The translations under genes were made by a program, and so were the position numbers. Positions 39,239-50,902 of a DNA stretch of 64,000 bases are shown piece after piece; within the stretch, counting starts at the first letter, position 1; each line of letters opens with the position of its first letter. Origin of the DNA: Membranipora membranacea (Eukaryota; Bryozoa; Gymnolaemata; Cheilostomatida; Membraniporidae). Location of the stretch: NCBI GenBank assembly GCA_914767715.1, contig OU612066.1, positions 8,249,001 through 8,313,000 on the forward strand, given 5' to 3'. The notes under the pieces were generated by a model. It was given only the letters and a program-made list of their open reading frames with translations, was not told the origin of the DNA and searched no databases.

Positions 39239-40664
39239 GTCCGTTGGCTGTATGTCTTGAAGATGCCTATCAAACACCTTTCTGAAGTCAGAAAGGAAAA
39301 CTTTTGTAATCCAACACTTAGGTGAGGAAGATAAGATGTTGGTGTAACCGTGCTTGGTTAATCCTCTCATAAGCTGTAACTTCTCTCCCGTGTCCGAATC
39401 TATAAGCTTGTGAAGTGCTACACTGAGCTGATTGTAGTGAGCTTTAAGAGCTTGATGCATTGGGTGATTTTGACTTTAGAGTGGCGTCCCTAATGATGCA
39501 GCATACATCCCTTTGGTATTAATTACTTGGGTGAATATTTTCATCGCAGTTTCGCAGTTGAAAACTGCAAACCCAAAAGGCTTTAATATGTTTGTTTTAT
39601 GTTGGAGAGCTTTCATGGAGTTTGTGTAATTGTGTAGGGTGAACGACAGCTTATGGTCAACAGTGATACTGACTTCATAGTAGGCGGTACAAGTTGACCG
39701 TGGAATGGTATAACTTCAGTTTTCTGGTAATTGACTTTGAGTCTCCACTTGGCCATCCATTCTTGGACTGGCATATTTACTGTAGGTCGACTATGCTATT
39801 AGCAGTAAAAAGCACGGTGCAATCATCTGCATATTGCAGCGCATCCCCTGATGTGTGTCCTAGCGTATCTGGTATGTAGATTATGAATAAGAGGGGTGAT
39901 AGCACACTGCTCTATGGAAGGCCAATTGTGCATTTTTGTGCATTTTTGTGCTGGCCGGGTTGGTATAGCCATTTACCTTCAGGCTGATAGCTCTTGTTGT
40001 CAGGAACGAATGAATCAGCTGTAGATCATCCCCTGATGCCAAACAGTATCTCAGGCCTTCTGCAAATCAAGGAAAATGGCCGCAGTGTGTCTTTTGGCTT
40101 TGACTTGGTGGGTCAATTCAGTCACTAGTTGTAGTAAGTACATGAGTGTAACACTTTACCTTCTCTGAAACCAACCTGTGTTGTTGGTAGTATCGACCAG
40201 TGTTCGACCAGTGATAGGAGCCGACCTTCCATAATCCTCTCAAGAGTTTTGCTGACATGAGCGCTTACGGTGATGGGTCTATATGAGCCTGCATTGGTAT
40301 AGCAATCCTTGCCTGGCTTTCTGAGGAAGATAACCAAGTTTGAGTTTCCCAATGGCCATTGATGAGAAAAGAGAAAGGCGCCACCTCTCGGCCGTATAAC
40401 TGTCAGGGAAACATGGTCGACAACAGCGTGTTTCAGGCTCCGATCTGTCTGTATGGCGGCGGTAATTTGGTGGGTCGGGGTTGGCGAGCACGGGGCTCTC
40501 TCTCTTCTCAGATTGAAGGGCGGGCCAGGACTTGGCCGATGGTTGCGACACTGAACTGGCTCTGCCTGCCGGCTCAAAGTCATAGCCCATGGCAAAAATA
40601 AAAAGGGCGCCCTGTGCGCTCGAAACACCATTACAGACAGTGGATCACTCAGGTGCCACGTCAA
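39239..40664 (-). pseudogene. LINE reverse transcriptase pseudogene (jockey/CR1-like)
   Basis: The minus strand encodes pieces of a non-LTR reverse transcriptase in shifting frames. First come KPGKDCYTNAGSYRPITVS and LERIMEGRLLSLVEHWSILPTTQVGFREGK (about 40350-40125), the typical fingers motifs. Then AIFLDLQKA with DTVWH (near 40.05 kb, with a stop where F is expected) and a KWRLKVNYQKTEVIPFHG thumb block near 39.7 kb. A longer C-terminal frame lies at 39460-39246. Stops and frameshifts throughout show it is dead. The C-terminal part is cut by the 3.7 kb TIR element and appears to resume at 35535-35290. Confidence 0.82.
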
Positions 40665-40746
40665 TGAAGAGCAGAGCCAGCTCCGTTACACAATGTGATT
40701 TGCAAGTCACATTGATCATTGGCATCTTGATCGCACATTGCGGCCT

Positions 40747-41000
40747 TGGGTTATGTGGGTTAATGTGGGTTAAAATCGCAAGTGTTGTCTCTGTCCGAGG
40801 ACTGAGAAATATCAGTGCCTTAAGGGCGCGGCCGCCTTATTCGGCGCCAAGTTGCTCTCAGTTTGCAGGCAGGTCGGAGCACACCTGGGGCGTCATATGA
40901 GCCCAGTAGTCAGTAGACCGTAGTGGGATTCGAACCCAGGACCTCCAACGCTTGCGCGTTAAAGGGCAGGCGCTCTAACCAACTGAGCTACCTCCTACTC
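40747..41000 (-). mobile_element. tRNA-derived SINE (family A), copy 2
   Basis: Same structure as the copy at 9528-9761: a tRNA-like head with GTAGCTCAGTTGG and GGTTCGAATCCC, a GC-rich body with NotI-like GCGGCCGC, and a tail of TTAACCCACA units. It is slightly longer than copy 1 because it keeps a segment between box B and the body that copy 1 lacks. Confidence 0.88.
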
Positions 41001-42437
41001 CTATAGTGAAACTGCCTGCAAGCGAACGGGCAAAACTGGGCGAGCACAGCCTGCCGCATGTGCAGGGACCTGGCTGCGTCGTTTTCAGCACTCCGACTGA
41101 AGCTATGCTCGAATACGGACCTGACAGATGCTCATCAGACTGATCCGCACACATCGCTCCATGCAACTCGCACTTCAAAACCTAACGAAATGACGCTATG
41201 CAAGCGAGGAAAGCCAGGCATATTACAGGCAAACAAGAGTGTGCGTGGGCAACCATGGAATTGATGGAAGAACGCGATCGCCGAGCCAGGCACACTGAGC
41301 CAAACTGAAAGGGAATCGGGATAATATTCCCGAACCTGACGATTGAGAGCAGTTACTCAACCGAATGTCGGGATAGAGATATCTTTTCGTTGTCAAGAGC
41401 AGAATCCCTGGAATTTCACTGTTAAGAGATAGGGACGTTGCATCCGTAAACCGTTGTGTCGCATGCAGCATCCTGTGCATCGATGTTGGCCCTTGAAAAC
41501 CTGCAGGAGGCAGTGTAATTTTTACATCAGGCCATACCCAAATCCGCAGCAGGTCTCCAAGGTGAACAGCCCCTGGTTGATAGAACAATGTAGGTAAGGG
41601 GAAGTCGGCAAATCTGATCCGTACCGGTTGGACAGACACGTCCAGTATTAGCGAAACCGCGGGTTCAGACAATTGATACATATGCTTGTTTGATCAGATC
41701 AATGGTGTGAGGCTACCATCTACAGGTTAATGCCTAAACGCCTCTTAGCCATAAAGCATCCCAACAGAATATTGGTGACGATACTCCGACAGGTTGTGCC
41801 GCTTACCGGGAGGCAGCAATAATCACCTGGCTCACAGGATGGTGCAGTGGCTTCGGCCTTGTACATTGACTCTAGGCCCCCTTCGCTACGGCGGGGGCGT
41901 GCCGTTTGAGGTTGATTATCAGATGTGTCTGCTAGCAGCCATAACGCTTGTCAATGCCTCTCTTTGTCTTCTTTTGATAGCTGTGAGCTTCTTTTGGTCA
42001 AAGAGCACTGAAGTGTTTGGCTAGCACGATGTAACCTATTGCAGTTTTTTCATTTAGGATTGTCTATGCATAGTTGCTGAGAACCATCCTCAGTGTTTTC
42101 GGGGCAGTAGGGGCATGCCTTTTGGCTTTGGCACTTTCCAGCTGAATGTCATAACCACCAGCAAGTGTTTTCTTTTCAAGGCCTTTAGTCATTCTGGAGA
42201 ACGCTATCTTTGAGTAAGTAATGAGTATATCTGCCTTTAGCTCTTCATGAGTCATATCTAGTTGGACACTTTTTGCAACCCGACTAGGTTTGTTTACTGG
42301 TTGGTAACGTCACAAACCATTGAAGCTCCAAACATGTTACGATCTATCCATTTTGACATCACCTTTTAATCCTTCATCAGTATACTGGAAAACTGAATTG
42401 CGAGTTTCTTAGGGTAATGGGAGTACCAAGCAATCGA
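41001..42437. other. Non-coding or unrecognised sequence between repeats
   Basis: Open frames of up to about 150 codons occur (for example 41223-41681, minus), but none shows a known motif, a splice partner or similarity to neighbours. It is locally more GC-rich than the gene regions and may be old transposon sequence. Confidence 0.4.
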
Positions 42438-42942
42438 CAGTTTTCTGAGCTCAGATTTAGGCCTCCTTTCGGAGTTGTCCTCTCTCCAGTTTGGTACTTT
42501 TAACCCAGGCCGCAGAGGAAAAACGTGCTGAAAAGAGGGTTATCTTGATAACCGCTAATAAAAGGATAAAAATTATTTTTGATTCAGAATCTGCAGCAAT
42601 GAAAACTCATATGGTAATAGTTGGGAAAATAATTTTAGTATTTGGATAGTCAATTATAGCATTTTCTGCCTATTTTGCGGACAATTTGGCAGAATTTTAC
42701 ATGACTTTCATCACTAAAAATAAGATATATCAACATTCAAGCCTCCAATGATTTGGAAACCCTGTCCCACAGGGTTTTCGATGGTGCAGACGCTGAATCA
42801 AATTTCATTTTTATCCTAACATAAGCGGTTTTCAAGATAACCCTTTCAGCAGGTTTTTCCTATGCGGTGTGGGTTAAAAGTACCAAACTGGAGAGAGGAC
42901 AACTCCGAATTGAGGCATAAATAAGAGCTCAGAAAACTGTCT
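42436..42942. mobile_element. 0.5 kb foldback element
   Basis: Arms of about 120 bp are inverted copies, beginning GACAGTTTTCTGAGCTC and mirrored at the right end. Matched internal blocks include GAGTTGTCCTCTCTCCAG with TTTGGTACTTTTAACCC, and GGGTTATCTTGA. The 250-bp centre has no gene. No clear target duplication seen. Confidence 0.8.
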
Positions 42943-43210
42943 ATTCTGTCAACAATCACTCTGAGAATTTTGGCAGCCTCAAACTTGATTTTCCCAGGCC
43001 TTTCCATTTTCGGTGCCTCACTTTGCTGATTCTTGGCCTTTCTTCTGCTCGACTTTCTGTGTTTCACTGGTCTTCTTTAGCAGTCTCATCATTCGTAGAA
43101 GGCTTGTGCAGTTGGAGTGCAGTGCCGCAGTCTATGATCTCGCATTATGTTGAGTCTCGTGGATTTGAGAGTGTAGAAATGAAGGAAATGTGGATGTAAA
43201 CAATTATTTA

Positions 43211-46200
43211 TTAACTCTTTCGCTCCTGCCCATTGTTAATGTTAATTAGTGGTCAGATCCTAGGCGATTTTCCAAAAAATGCCTAAGTTGGCGCACTCAT
43301 AACTTTTTAACCAGTGGTGCTATTCACAAGCTGTAAAAATATTTGAATTCCTCAGCTCTTTATCTGCTAGGATATAAAATTTGGTATGCATTGGACAATG
43401 CATGTTTACATACTGCCCATTGACCTAGGGGAGGAATACAGCATTTGAGATTTTTAAAATTTTATTTTCAAATTCACTTATGTCATTTAGTCACATTACA
43501 GAACGCCCAATAGAGTGTCTAAGTTGGATTTATATGCACAGATGTGTTGGTTATTGATTTATGATATATGATATTATGATATTTATTGCTGCATAGCTGA
43601 ACTAACATAAAAAAACAGCAAAAAATGATTGGTATTGATATGGAAAAATTATTTTCTCATGATCGAAATATTATTTCGGTTTTTGATAGTAAAGACACAA
43701 ACAAAAATGACTACCATACATCACATATATACATCAAGCTCTCCGCAGTCTCACAAATTCGTGCATGTGTGATACATCTCAAAACATCCAACTACACATA
43801 AAGCCATATTACATCTGGCACACTGGTACCTGGTGTCCTTCCTAGTGCCAGCCTTTTGACATATGAAACATCTCTTTGATGCATTGACCTTACTAGCAGT
43901 TCCTGGCAATAAACTGGGGAAATGCTTGCCCTGAAGCCTGTCAGGTGTGTCTGGGTTTCTAGTCACCAGTTCATTAGTCATAGCACTCTGCTCAGCTAAC
44001 CCCATACCCACACTCATAAGGAACTTCAGTAGTGTACAGGAGCGATCAGACTTGTGCTTATAGAGTAGGAACGAATTCAGCATACTCAGATAAAACAGCC
44101 GATAAAATAGCTTTTTATACCACTTCAAAGTTTTACGTTTGAAAGGATAGTAAGCCATCATCTGATCGCTTCTGTCCACTCCACCCATGTTAGTATTGTA
44201 ATCGATGATACATTTAGGTTTGGAGATGGGAGCTGCTTCACCACGTCTCTGCACCTCTTCACAGGCATCATCATGAACCGTAGATATCATTGAAACTTCC
44301 CGCTTGTCTTTCCACTTCAGGCACATCATCCTTCCCCGTCTAAATGCTATCACCTCCCCCTTTTTCAGTTTCGTGGTTTTCATGGGCCCTGGTAACCCTC
44401 TTCTGTTGACCTGAACAGTGCCAACTACTTGTGTATTACGAGCAAGTAGTTGCTCTGTAAGTGTTGGTGAATTGTAGTATCGGTCCATGTACAGAACATG
44501 TCCTTTGTCTAGGATGCCGTTGACCAGGCGCATAACAGTATCAGTTGTTGTTCCCCCTTGCCCAGCATATATCTCGAAACTCCACGCATACCCTGTTGTT
44601 GAGTCGCATACCTCAAAAAGTTTAATTCCCCACTTATCAGGTTTGTTTGCATTGTATACTCTAAACTTAATCCTACCCCTAAACGCACACATCGCTTCAT
44701 CCAGACTCACACATTTCCCGAGGGTCACACTTGATCTAAAGTTAGCCAGCATTGGGTCAATGATTGGTCTAAGTTTGTGTAAAGGATCATATCCTGGTTG
44801 ACCTTGAGGCACATAGGTTTCGGAATCATTGAAATGTAACATGCTGCTGATAGCTAAAAACCGATCTCTAGACATAAGAGATTTAGCGAATGGTGTGCAC
44901 AAAATAGATCGAGTTGACCAGTATTGGTGTAAGGTGGGCTTTTTTACTATGCCCATATGTATGATGATGGAAAAAAATCCTTTTAACTCAGCAAGTGTCA
45001 CTGCCTTCCACTTGGAAAGTATACTCCCTGCTCTCATAGGGCCCTGGGCTCGTCCCGCATATACACGCTGTCTGGCATAGTGGTTGGTCTGTGTCTTTAT
45101 GATGCCGAAGAAGTCTGTTGGGAGCAGCTCTATGACAACATCAAGTGGAGTTAAATTCTCCCAATCAAGGTCCATGTTGACAGTGAAGTTAGCGGTATCA
45201 CAAGGGAGTTCAGGTGGCGCGATGCTAGGATTATTAGGATAATCTAAAAGTAAAAAAGTCAAAAGTCATATCAAACATGAAGCACAATAAACCTAGTATA
45301 ACCACATCTGTTAACTGTAAGTTAGGCCTACTACTACCTCGGTATGTATGACTATTTTGTTCACATATCCTTACCATCTACATCTACATGTGCATCTCCT
45401 CCCCCTTGATGCTGTGGTCCAGCTTGACCTCGACCTCTCCCCCTACGTTGACCTCGAGGTGCTGCTCTGCCACGGACATCTCCTCTACCTCCTCGGCCTC
45501 TCCCACGAGCTCTAACTCTTGCTAGTGGAGCATCTGAAATCAGAATGAGTTGTTTACTATTTGTATGTTATGTATATGTGTAATGTTTTGTGTAATATCT
45601 ATGATACAGTTGTTGGACAAATTACGTGGTTTACAATCTGCCTACTGTACAAACAATACAATGTTTACTATATAAGGAGATGGGACTTACCATCAGAGTC
45701 TGAGTCCGAGCTTTCTGGCTGTTCGGTATCTGGCTCAAAGTATGAGTCACCATCAGAGTCATCAATCTCACCAACATCACTGACTACATCTTGCTCACGA
45801 GGTGCTGCTCTGCCCCGACCAGCTCTCCTTCTTCGACCCGCTCTCCCACGATTTCCATGTCCAGCCCCAACTCTAGCAACTTGTCGTGGTGGGGAGCCTG
45901 AAACAACAAATCAGGAAAGCGTGTAATGTTGTTGTGTATAACATTTGAAATACAATAAATGTTTCACAAAGGTGTTTGGTTTATACTGTATACTGTATTG
46001 GGGGAGACTCACCATCAAAATCTGAATCATCAGCATCAACGTCTCTTGCAGAGTATTGGTCATCCATCTCCTCAACTTCACCAACTCGACTATCCTCTGC
46101 TGACTCTGAGTCACTGTCACTTGACTTGTAAAAGAAAAAGGTACTTTACATTGTGACACACAATGCATATCATAAACCAGAAAACTTGGTGTAGTAGAAG

Positions 46201-46714
46201 GCTTACTAGTTGTACAAGTCCATTTTCATCTTTTGACAAATTGAAATTGAAAGAAGATCAGGTGAATGACATTTTTCTCATATATTATGTTAGAATTTAG
46301 CAATTTCATTTAGATATTCAGATTCACCATATTTTTTAACCCTACTCACCTCATTTTCATCATCAAGCTCTGAGCCAACTCCTCCCAAACATTCATCAAG
46401 CACATCAGACTCATGAACCCTAGTCCTAGAGCTTGCCATTGAAATATTTTTGTGACTGAAATTTTCTGAAATCCTGACTCGAAGTTTTATTTTTTGAAAT
46501 GAAAGCAAAGTGACTCCCCAAATATCTTTTCTAAAACTCTACCCAATCACATAAGAGTATGAGGAAGATGATCCAATAAAAATTTTGAAGAAAAAACATC
46601 ACTATCATTGGACATTTGGTTGTCATAGTGACTGAGCGTATATATCCGTCATTAGTATTAGACCACACACTGCATGAATGCGTATATATCCGTCATTAGG
46701 AGGCAATGAGTTAA
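43211..46714. mobile_element. piggyBac transposon, 3.5 kb, flanked by TTAA
   Basis: TTAA at 43211-43214 and at 46711-46714 bracket the element, the hallmark target site of piggyBac. The ends start CTCTTTCGCTCCT on the left and, inverted, CTCATTGCCTCCT on the right, imperfect terminal repeats of about 15 bp. Near the right end the sequence GCGTATATATCCGTCATTAG occurs twice, 46 bases apart, and may be a transposase-binding subterminal repeat. The element carries one gene, a spliced transposase on the minus strand. Confidence 0.85.
43751..46439 (-). CDS. piggyBac transposase (PGBD-like), 5 exons, 686 aa, apparently intact
   Basis: Exons (minus): 46439-46350, 46124-46013, 45897-45691, 45533-45375, 45243-43751, all GT-AG and in frame. 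The enzyme cuts and pastes DNA at TTAA through a DDD RNase H-like core. Residues 1-190 are an acidic, serine-rich segment followed by arginine-glycine repeats. The DDE_Tnp_1_7 domain follows with D371 (in SLDEAM), D443 (in YMDRYYNS) and D546 (in NMGGVDRSDQ), at about the spacing of the moth enzyme. The C-terminus has a cysteine-rich domain with CFICQ, CARCN and a final YHT block, as in PGBD4-type proteins. No stop or frameshift interrupts it. Longer than the moth transposase (594 aa) because of the N-terminal extension. The short N-terminal exons rest on frame continuity and composition. Confidence 0.9.
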
Positions 46715-46936
46715 GATCAGAAAACAATGTGGCACAGTACGTCATGCAATTCGTACCTGTGTCAATATTTAAATAGATGTATAAATATTAATATTGTAGA
46801 TTGCCAAAACAGCCTGATATGTTCGAGCTATGAATTAGCTATGAATGTTCAAGCTATGAATTTGATTGCAAAAGAATAATTTCATGTGATCATAAATATT
46901 ATAAAGTGGTAGACAATTTACTGTCAGATGAATCAT

Positions 46937-48310
46937 CTACGAGGATACGATGGTACGAGGGTGCGTGGGTATGATGGTACGTGGGTACGATGGCGCGAGG
47001 GTACCAGGGTACAATGGTATGATGGTACGAGGGTACGATCGTACATGGGTATGAGGGTACGATGGTATGTGGTCACATCTGTACTAGGGAAAGATTGTAC
47101 GTGTGGAGGATGGTACGTGGTTACGGTGGTACGTGGGTACGATGGTACGAGGGTACAGTGGTACGTGTGTACATGGGTACCTGGGTATGTGGGTACGTGG
47201 GTATCTGGGTAAGGTGGTACGTGGGCACGTGAGTACAAGGGTACGAAGGTACGAGAGTACGTGGGTACGTGGGTACGAAGGTATGAGGGTACAGTGGTCA
47301 GTGGGTACATGGGTACGTGGGTATGAGGGTACGAAGGTACGAGGGTACGGTGGTACGTGGAGAAGATGGTACGAGGCTATGATGGTACGTGGGTACGAGT
47401 GTACGAGTGTACGAGGGTACGAGGGTACGATGATACGAGGGTACGAGGGTATGATGGTACGCGGGTACGGTGGTACGTGGGTAGAAGGGTACAAGGTACG
47501 AGGGTATGGTGGTACGTGGGTACATGGGTATGAGGGTACGAAGGTACGGTTGTACGCGGGGACGATGGTACGAGGGTATGATGGTACGTGGGTACGAGTG
47601 TATGAGGGTACGATGATACGAGGGTACGAAGGTACGAGGGTACGGTGGTACGTGGATACGGTGGTACGTGGGCACGTGAGCACGTGAGTATGTGGGTACA
47701 AGGGTACGAAGGTACGACGGTACAGTGGTCCGTGGGTACATGGGTACGTGGGTATCAGGGTACGAAGGTATGAGGGTACGTGGGTACGGTGGTATGTGGA
47801 TACGTGAGTACAAGGGTACGAAGGTACGAGGGTACAGTTGTCCGTGGGTACATGGGAACGTGGGTATGAGGGTACGAGGGTACGGGGGTACGTGGGGACG
47901 ATGGTATGATGGTACGTGGGTACGAGTGTACGAGGGTACGATGATACGAGGGTATGAGGGTACGAGGGTACGGTGGTACCTTGGTCTGGGGGTATGTGGG
48001 TACGTGGGTACTGTGGTACGTGGACTCGTGAGTATGTGGGTACAAGGGTACGAAGGTACGAGGGTACAGTGGTCCGTGGGTACATGGGTACGTGGGTATG
48101 AGGGTACGAAAGTACGAGGGTACGGTGGTACGTGGGTGTGTGGGTGCGGTGGTACGTGGGCACGTGAGTACAAGGGTACGAAAGTGCGAGGGTACGTGGG
48201 TACGGTGGAACGTGTGGACGGTGGTACATGGGGGCGTGAGTACGTGGGTACAAGTGTACGTGGGTACAAGGGTACGTGGGTACGAGGGTACATGAGTACG
48301 TGGGTTCGAG
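46937..48310. repeat. 1.4 kb minisatellite of an 8-bp unit, G-rich on + strand
   Basis: About 170 head-to-tail copies of an octamer whose forms are TACGAGGG, TACGTGGG and TACGATGG. Because 8 is not a multiple of 3 and the minus-strand unit has no stop, long open frames (up to 412 codons) occur in all three minus frames with Pro-Arg-Thr/Val-Pro-Tyr repeats. Long frames also occur on the plus strand. These are products of the repeat, not evidence of genes. The plus strand has GGG runs spaced by five bases over long stretches. Confidence 0.95.
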
Positions 48311-48667
48311 GGTGTGGAGCATTTCATTTCAAGTTATGTTACACAATTGCTAACCTCAAGCATACCGTTGGGTCCTCAAACAAACAAAAAACAACCAAAG
48401 AAGTATTATATTATTCATTCCACTACCAATGAAATTTAGTGCAAAAATAATGACCGCCAACAAAACCAATGATAGCAGTGAATCATAATAGCTCACTTAC
48501 TGATTCCATCTTCTCATTTTATAAGATGTAGTGAATTTGTTATTGGTATCCATAAGACTAACTCAGTAAGCACGCCTTTGTCTGAGGTTCTTTACAAGCC
48601 CTATTAATAAAATTAGTATAAATTAAATACTAGGAAATTTTTTAAGGTGATCTTATGTTGGAGAAGC

Positions 48668-48760
48668 TTTGAAAGCGCAAATGATCACATCCTTTGCTAT
48701 CAAGCGAGAGGTCCCGGGTTCCATTCCTGGTTCAATTCCTATTTCGATTCCTCCTCTCGT
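48668..48760 (+). repeat. tRNA-like SINE remnant
   Basis: The sequence has GAAAGCGCAAATGATCACATC followed by GCGAGAGGTCCCGGGTTCCATTCCTGG. The second block resembles a tRNA T-arm and box B. The head is too degenerate for a cloverleaf. Probably an old SINE. Confidence 0.3.
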
Positions 48761-49355
48761 CTCAAGGGATTTACAATGGCTTCTCCCCACTCACAAAACC
48801 ACAAAATCAAAAATGAACCTCAACCAACAACTCACAAATCACCAACCTCTCACACTCAGACAACTCTCATAATCACAAACCGACTGATGGGACATACTCA
48901 TCTTTCTAACATCAAGGATGTGTTCTATCAGTAACAATCAACATTTTCCAGGGGTCTTTGAGCACTAGGGTGTCAATCACCTGTTCTCTGGAGTGTACGG
49001 TCTTATACAACTACCCTCCCCACACATAAGACTAGACCAGACAAGTTATGGTACGTTTTCATACGACAAGTAATTCAAAAAAATCAATCCAACAAGAAAG
49101 CACTTTGTACACATGCTATACTTACAGTGTTTGTGTATCTGTGTATTCTCTATCCAGTTATATTCTGAGTTACTTAGTGTGCTTCTCTTCGTCTTTGTCT
49201 TCATTACTTGAGAGCCGCAAACAATTGTAGTTGCAGCAGCTCAATTCCAAACCCTTCCACATTATGTGAGATGGCTTCATTCAAACATCATGTTGCCAAG
49301 ATTCTCGGAATGCGAGCTATGCAAACCGTCACATAGGTTGCAAAGTTGTTTTCGG

Positions 49356-49391
49356 ATCGCTTCTCGGCCTATTGGCTAAGATCAAAGTGTC
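49356..49391 (+). pseudogene. U2 snRNA 5'-end fragment
   Basis: ATCGCTTCTCGGCCTATTGG then CTAAGATCAAAGTGT matches the first 33 or so bases of U2 snRNA, with one substitution (A for T in the GGCCTTTTGG loop) and one extra A. The match stops before the branch-point recognition region, and the following sequence is unrelated. This is a truncated retro-copy or the head of a U2-derived SINE, not a functional U2 gene. Confidence 0.75.
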
Positions 49392-50902
49392 ACTGCCATA
49401 GGCCGATTAGTGCCTGTTTCAGTTTCTGGCAGCTTGCTGCACACTTATGATTAGGAGGTCCACCATGGCCTCACCTTTAGGATGCATTCTAGTTTACTAG
49501 GATGTATCACACTCTCAGTACGAGGACTCCGGGCAACTTGCGTCCCTCTTTACAGGCAGCCCACCCTCTGTTATTTCATAAACAGGGCAAAGTTGTCTTC
49601 TCATTTTCTTCACTGTTTCGTAAATAGGATTAGGATAAGAAATCACCATGAGAAATCAACAATGATATATTTTTTATATTCTTTATTATATACACCGACC
49701 AATGTATCATGACAAATGAGGCTGTGTGAAAAAAGATGGAATTAAATCCAATTTTTAAAAATCAGTTTATCATAGAATTCTGTACGACCAATCTGAGACA
49801 GCTGACGTAAATCACTGCACACATGATCATCGTAGGATTAGACTTCGGATACATATTTTAGACAGAATACATTAAGATGTACGCTGAGTTCCTCAATGTT
49901 AAGTTGGGAAAGTCTTGCATCATAGTCGTCTTTTAGGGGTAAAATAATTCCTGTGCACATGCTCTGAAAACTTTCCAGTTTATCTATCTCATTCTAACTC
50001 AGATATGGGTACCACACTGGACAGGCAATTTATTTATTTAACAACAGATATCTATATCTGTTTCAGAATATTACATCAAGCTGGTATTAGTCAAAAAGAT
50101 ACGATAGTATATGAACATTTTAACAGCCATTAAATCGAATTGTTTCAGGAAATAACATAGAGCATCCAGCTTAACCAGGGAGAATTCTCTTATTCAGCAA
50201 ACAATCACAATCTTTCAACAGAAACACATTTTTTGCAAAATATCTTCCACAAGAACAAATAATTGAGTATATATATGTCATTAGTAACTAACAGGTGGAG
50301 ATATTTTTTTGCATGGTCTTATGAGTCCACTCACGACTTTATGGGTAAAATAAAGTTGATTATATATATATAAATAATAATAAATAAATAATATAAATAT
50401 TTATTATATATATTTATATATTCTTTAACAAAACAGCATGAAACTATCCACTACCATTCCGGCATAAAAGCGGCAAAATATTTAAAAATGAATGTAATAT
50501 ATACTAAATACGGATAAATAATACAACTTTGAATGTACAGTTAAAATCTGCTAACAGTTGTGAGAGCAAGGGCAAGCTGCCGCTGTGCACTTGCCTGCTA
50601 TCTTCTTGTTAGTGAAAACAATAGTGAGAATATAGACAGACAAGTCTAACTATATCTTATCATACTCAGATCACAATCCAGGTTGAGAAGATAACTGTCA
50701 ATGGTTTGAGTTGCATCGGGGTGATCATCTGGCTGGTGAGCGAATTCAGATTATATTTTATATTATAATAGCCAGTCATTTAGTTTTTTTAGAAACAGAT
50801 TTACGGATGCTAACGGGGTCATATCAGAAATTATCCTTCATCATAGGGGGCGCTGATAGACATATTGATATGCTGTCAAAGTTATCCTGCGTGTGAGATA
50901 AA

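Larger units (their letters stand above)
48311..50902. other. Intergenic, gene-free, with small RNA-derived fragments
   Basis: No coding region recognised. A tRNA-like stretch lies at about 48668-48735 and a U2-like fragment at 49356-49391; both are listed separately. An AT-rich stretch of TATATA and AATAAATA repeats lies at about 50360-50420. The 3' untranslated region of REXO2 (minus) must lie just below 50903. Confidence 0.5.

Noticed and set aside
40125-40664. 179-codon minus-strand ORF as a gene
   Set aside because: Its C-terminal half is a LINE reverse transcriptase fragment followed by stops and frameshifts.
41223-41681. 152-codon minus-strand ORF
   Set aside because: No motif, and it lies in transposon-rich sequence.
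44487-44801. Plus-strand ORFs within the piggyBac region
   Set aside because: They are antisense shadows of the transposase exon.
46937-48310. CRISPR-like array
   Set aside because: Contiguous octamers with no spacers, in an animal genome.
47084-48322. 412-codon minus-strand ORF and overlapping long ORFs
   Set aside because: All derive from the stop-free 8-bp repeat in several frames at once; there are no splice sites, no domain and no codon pattern.
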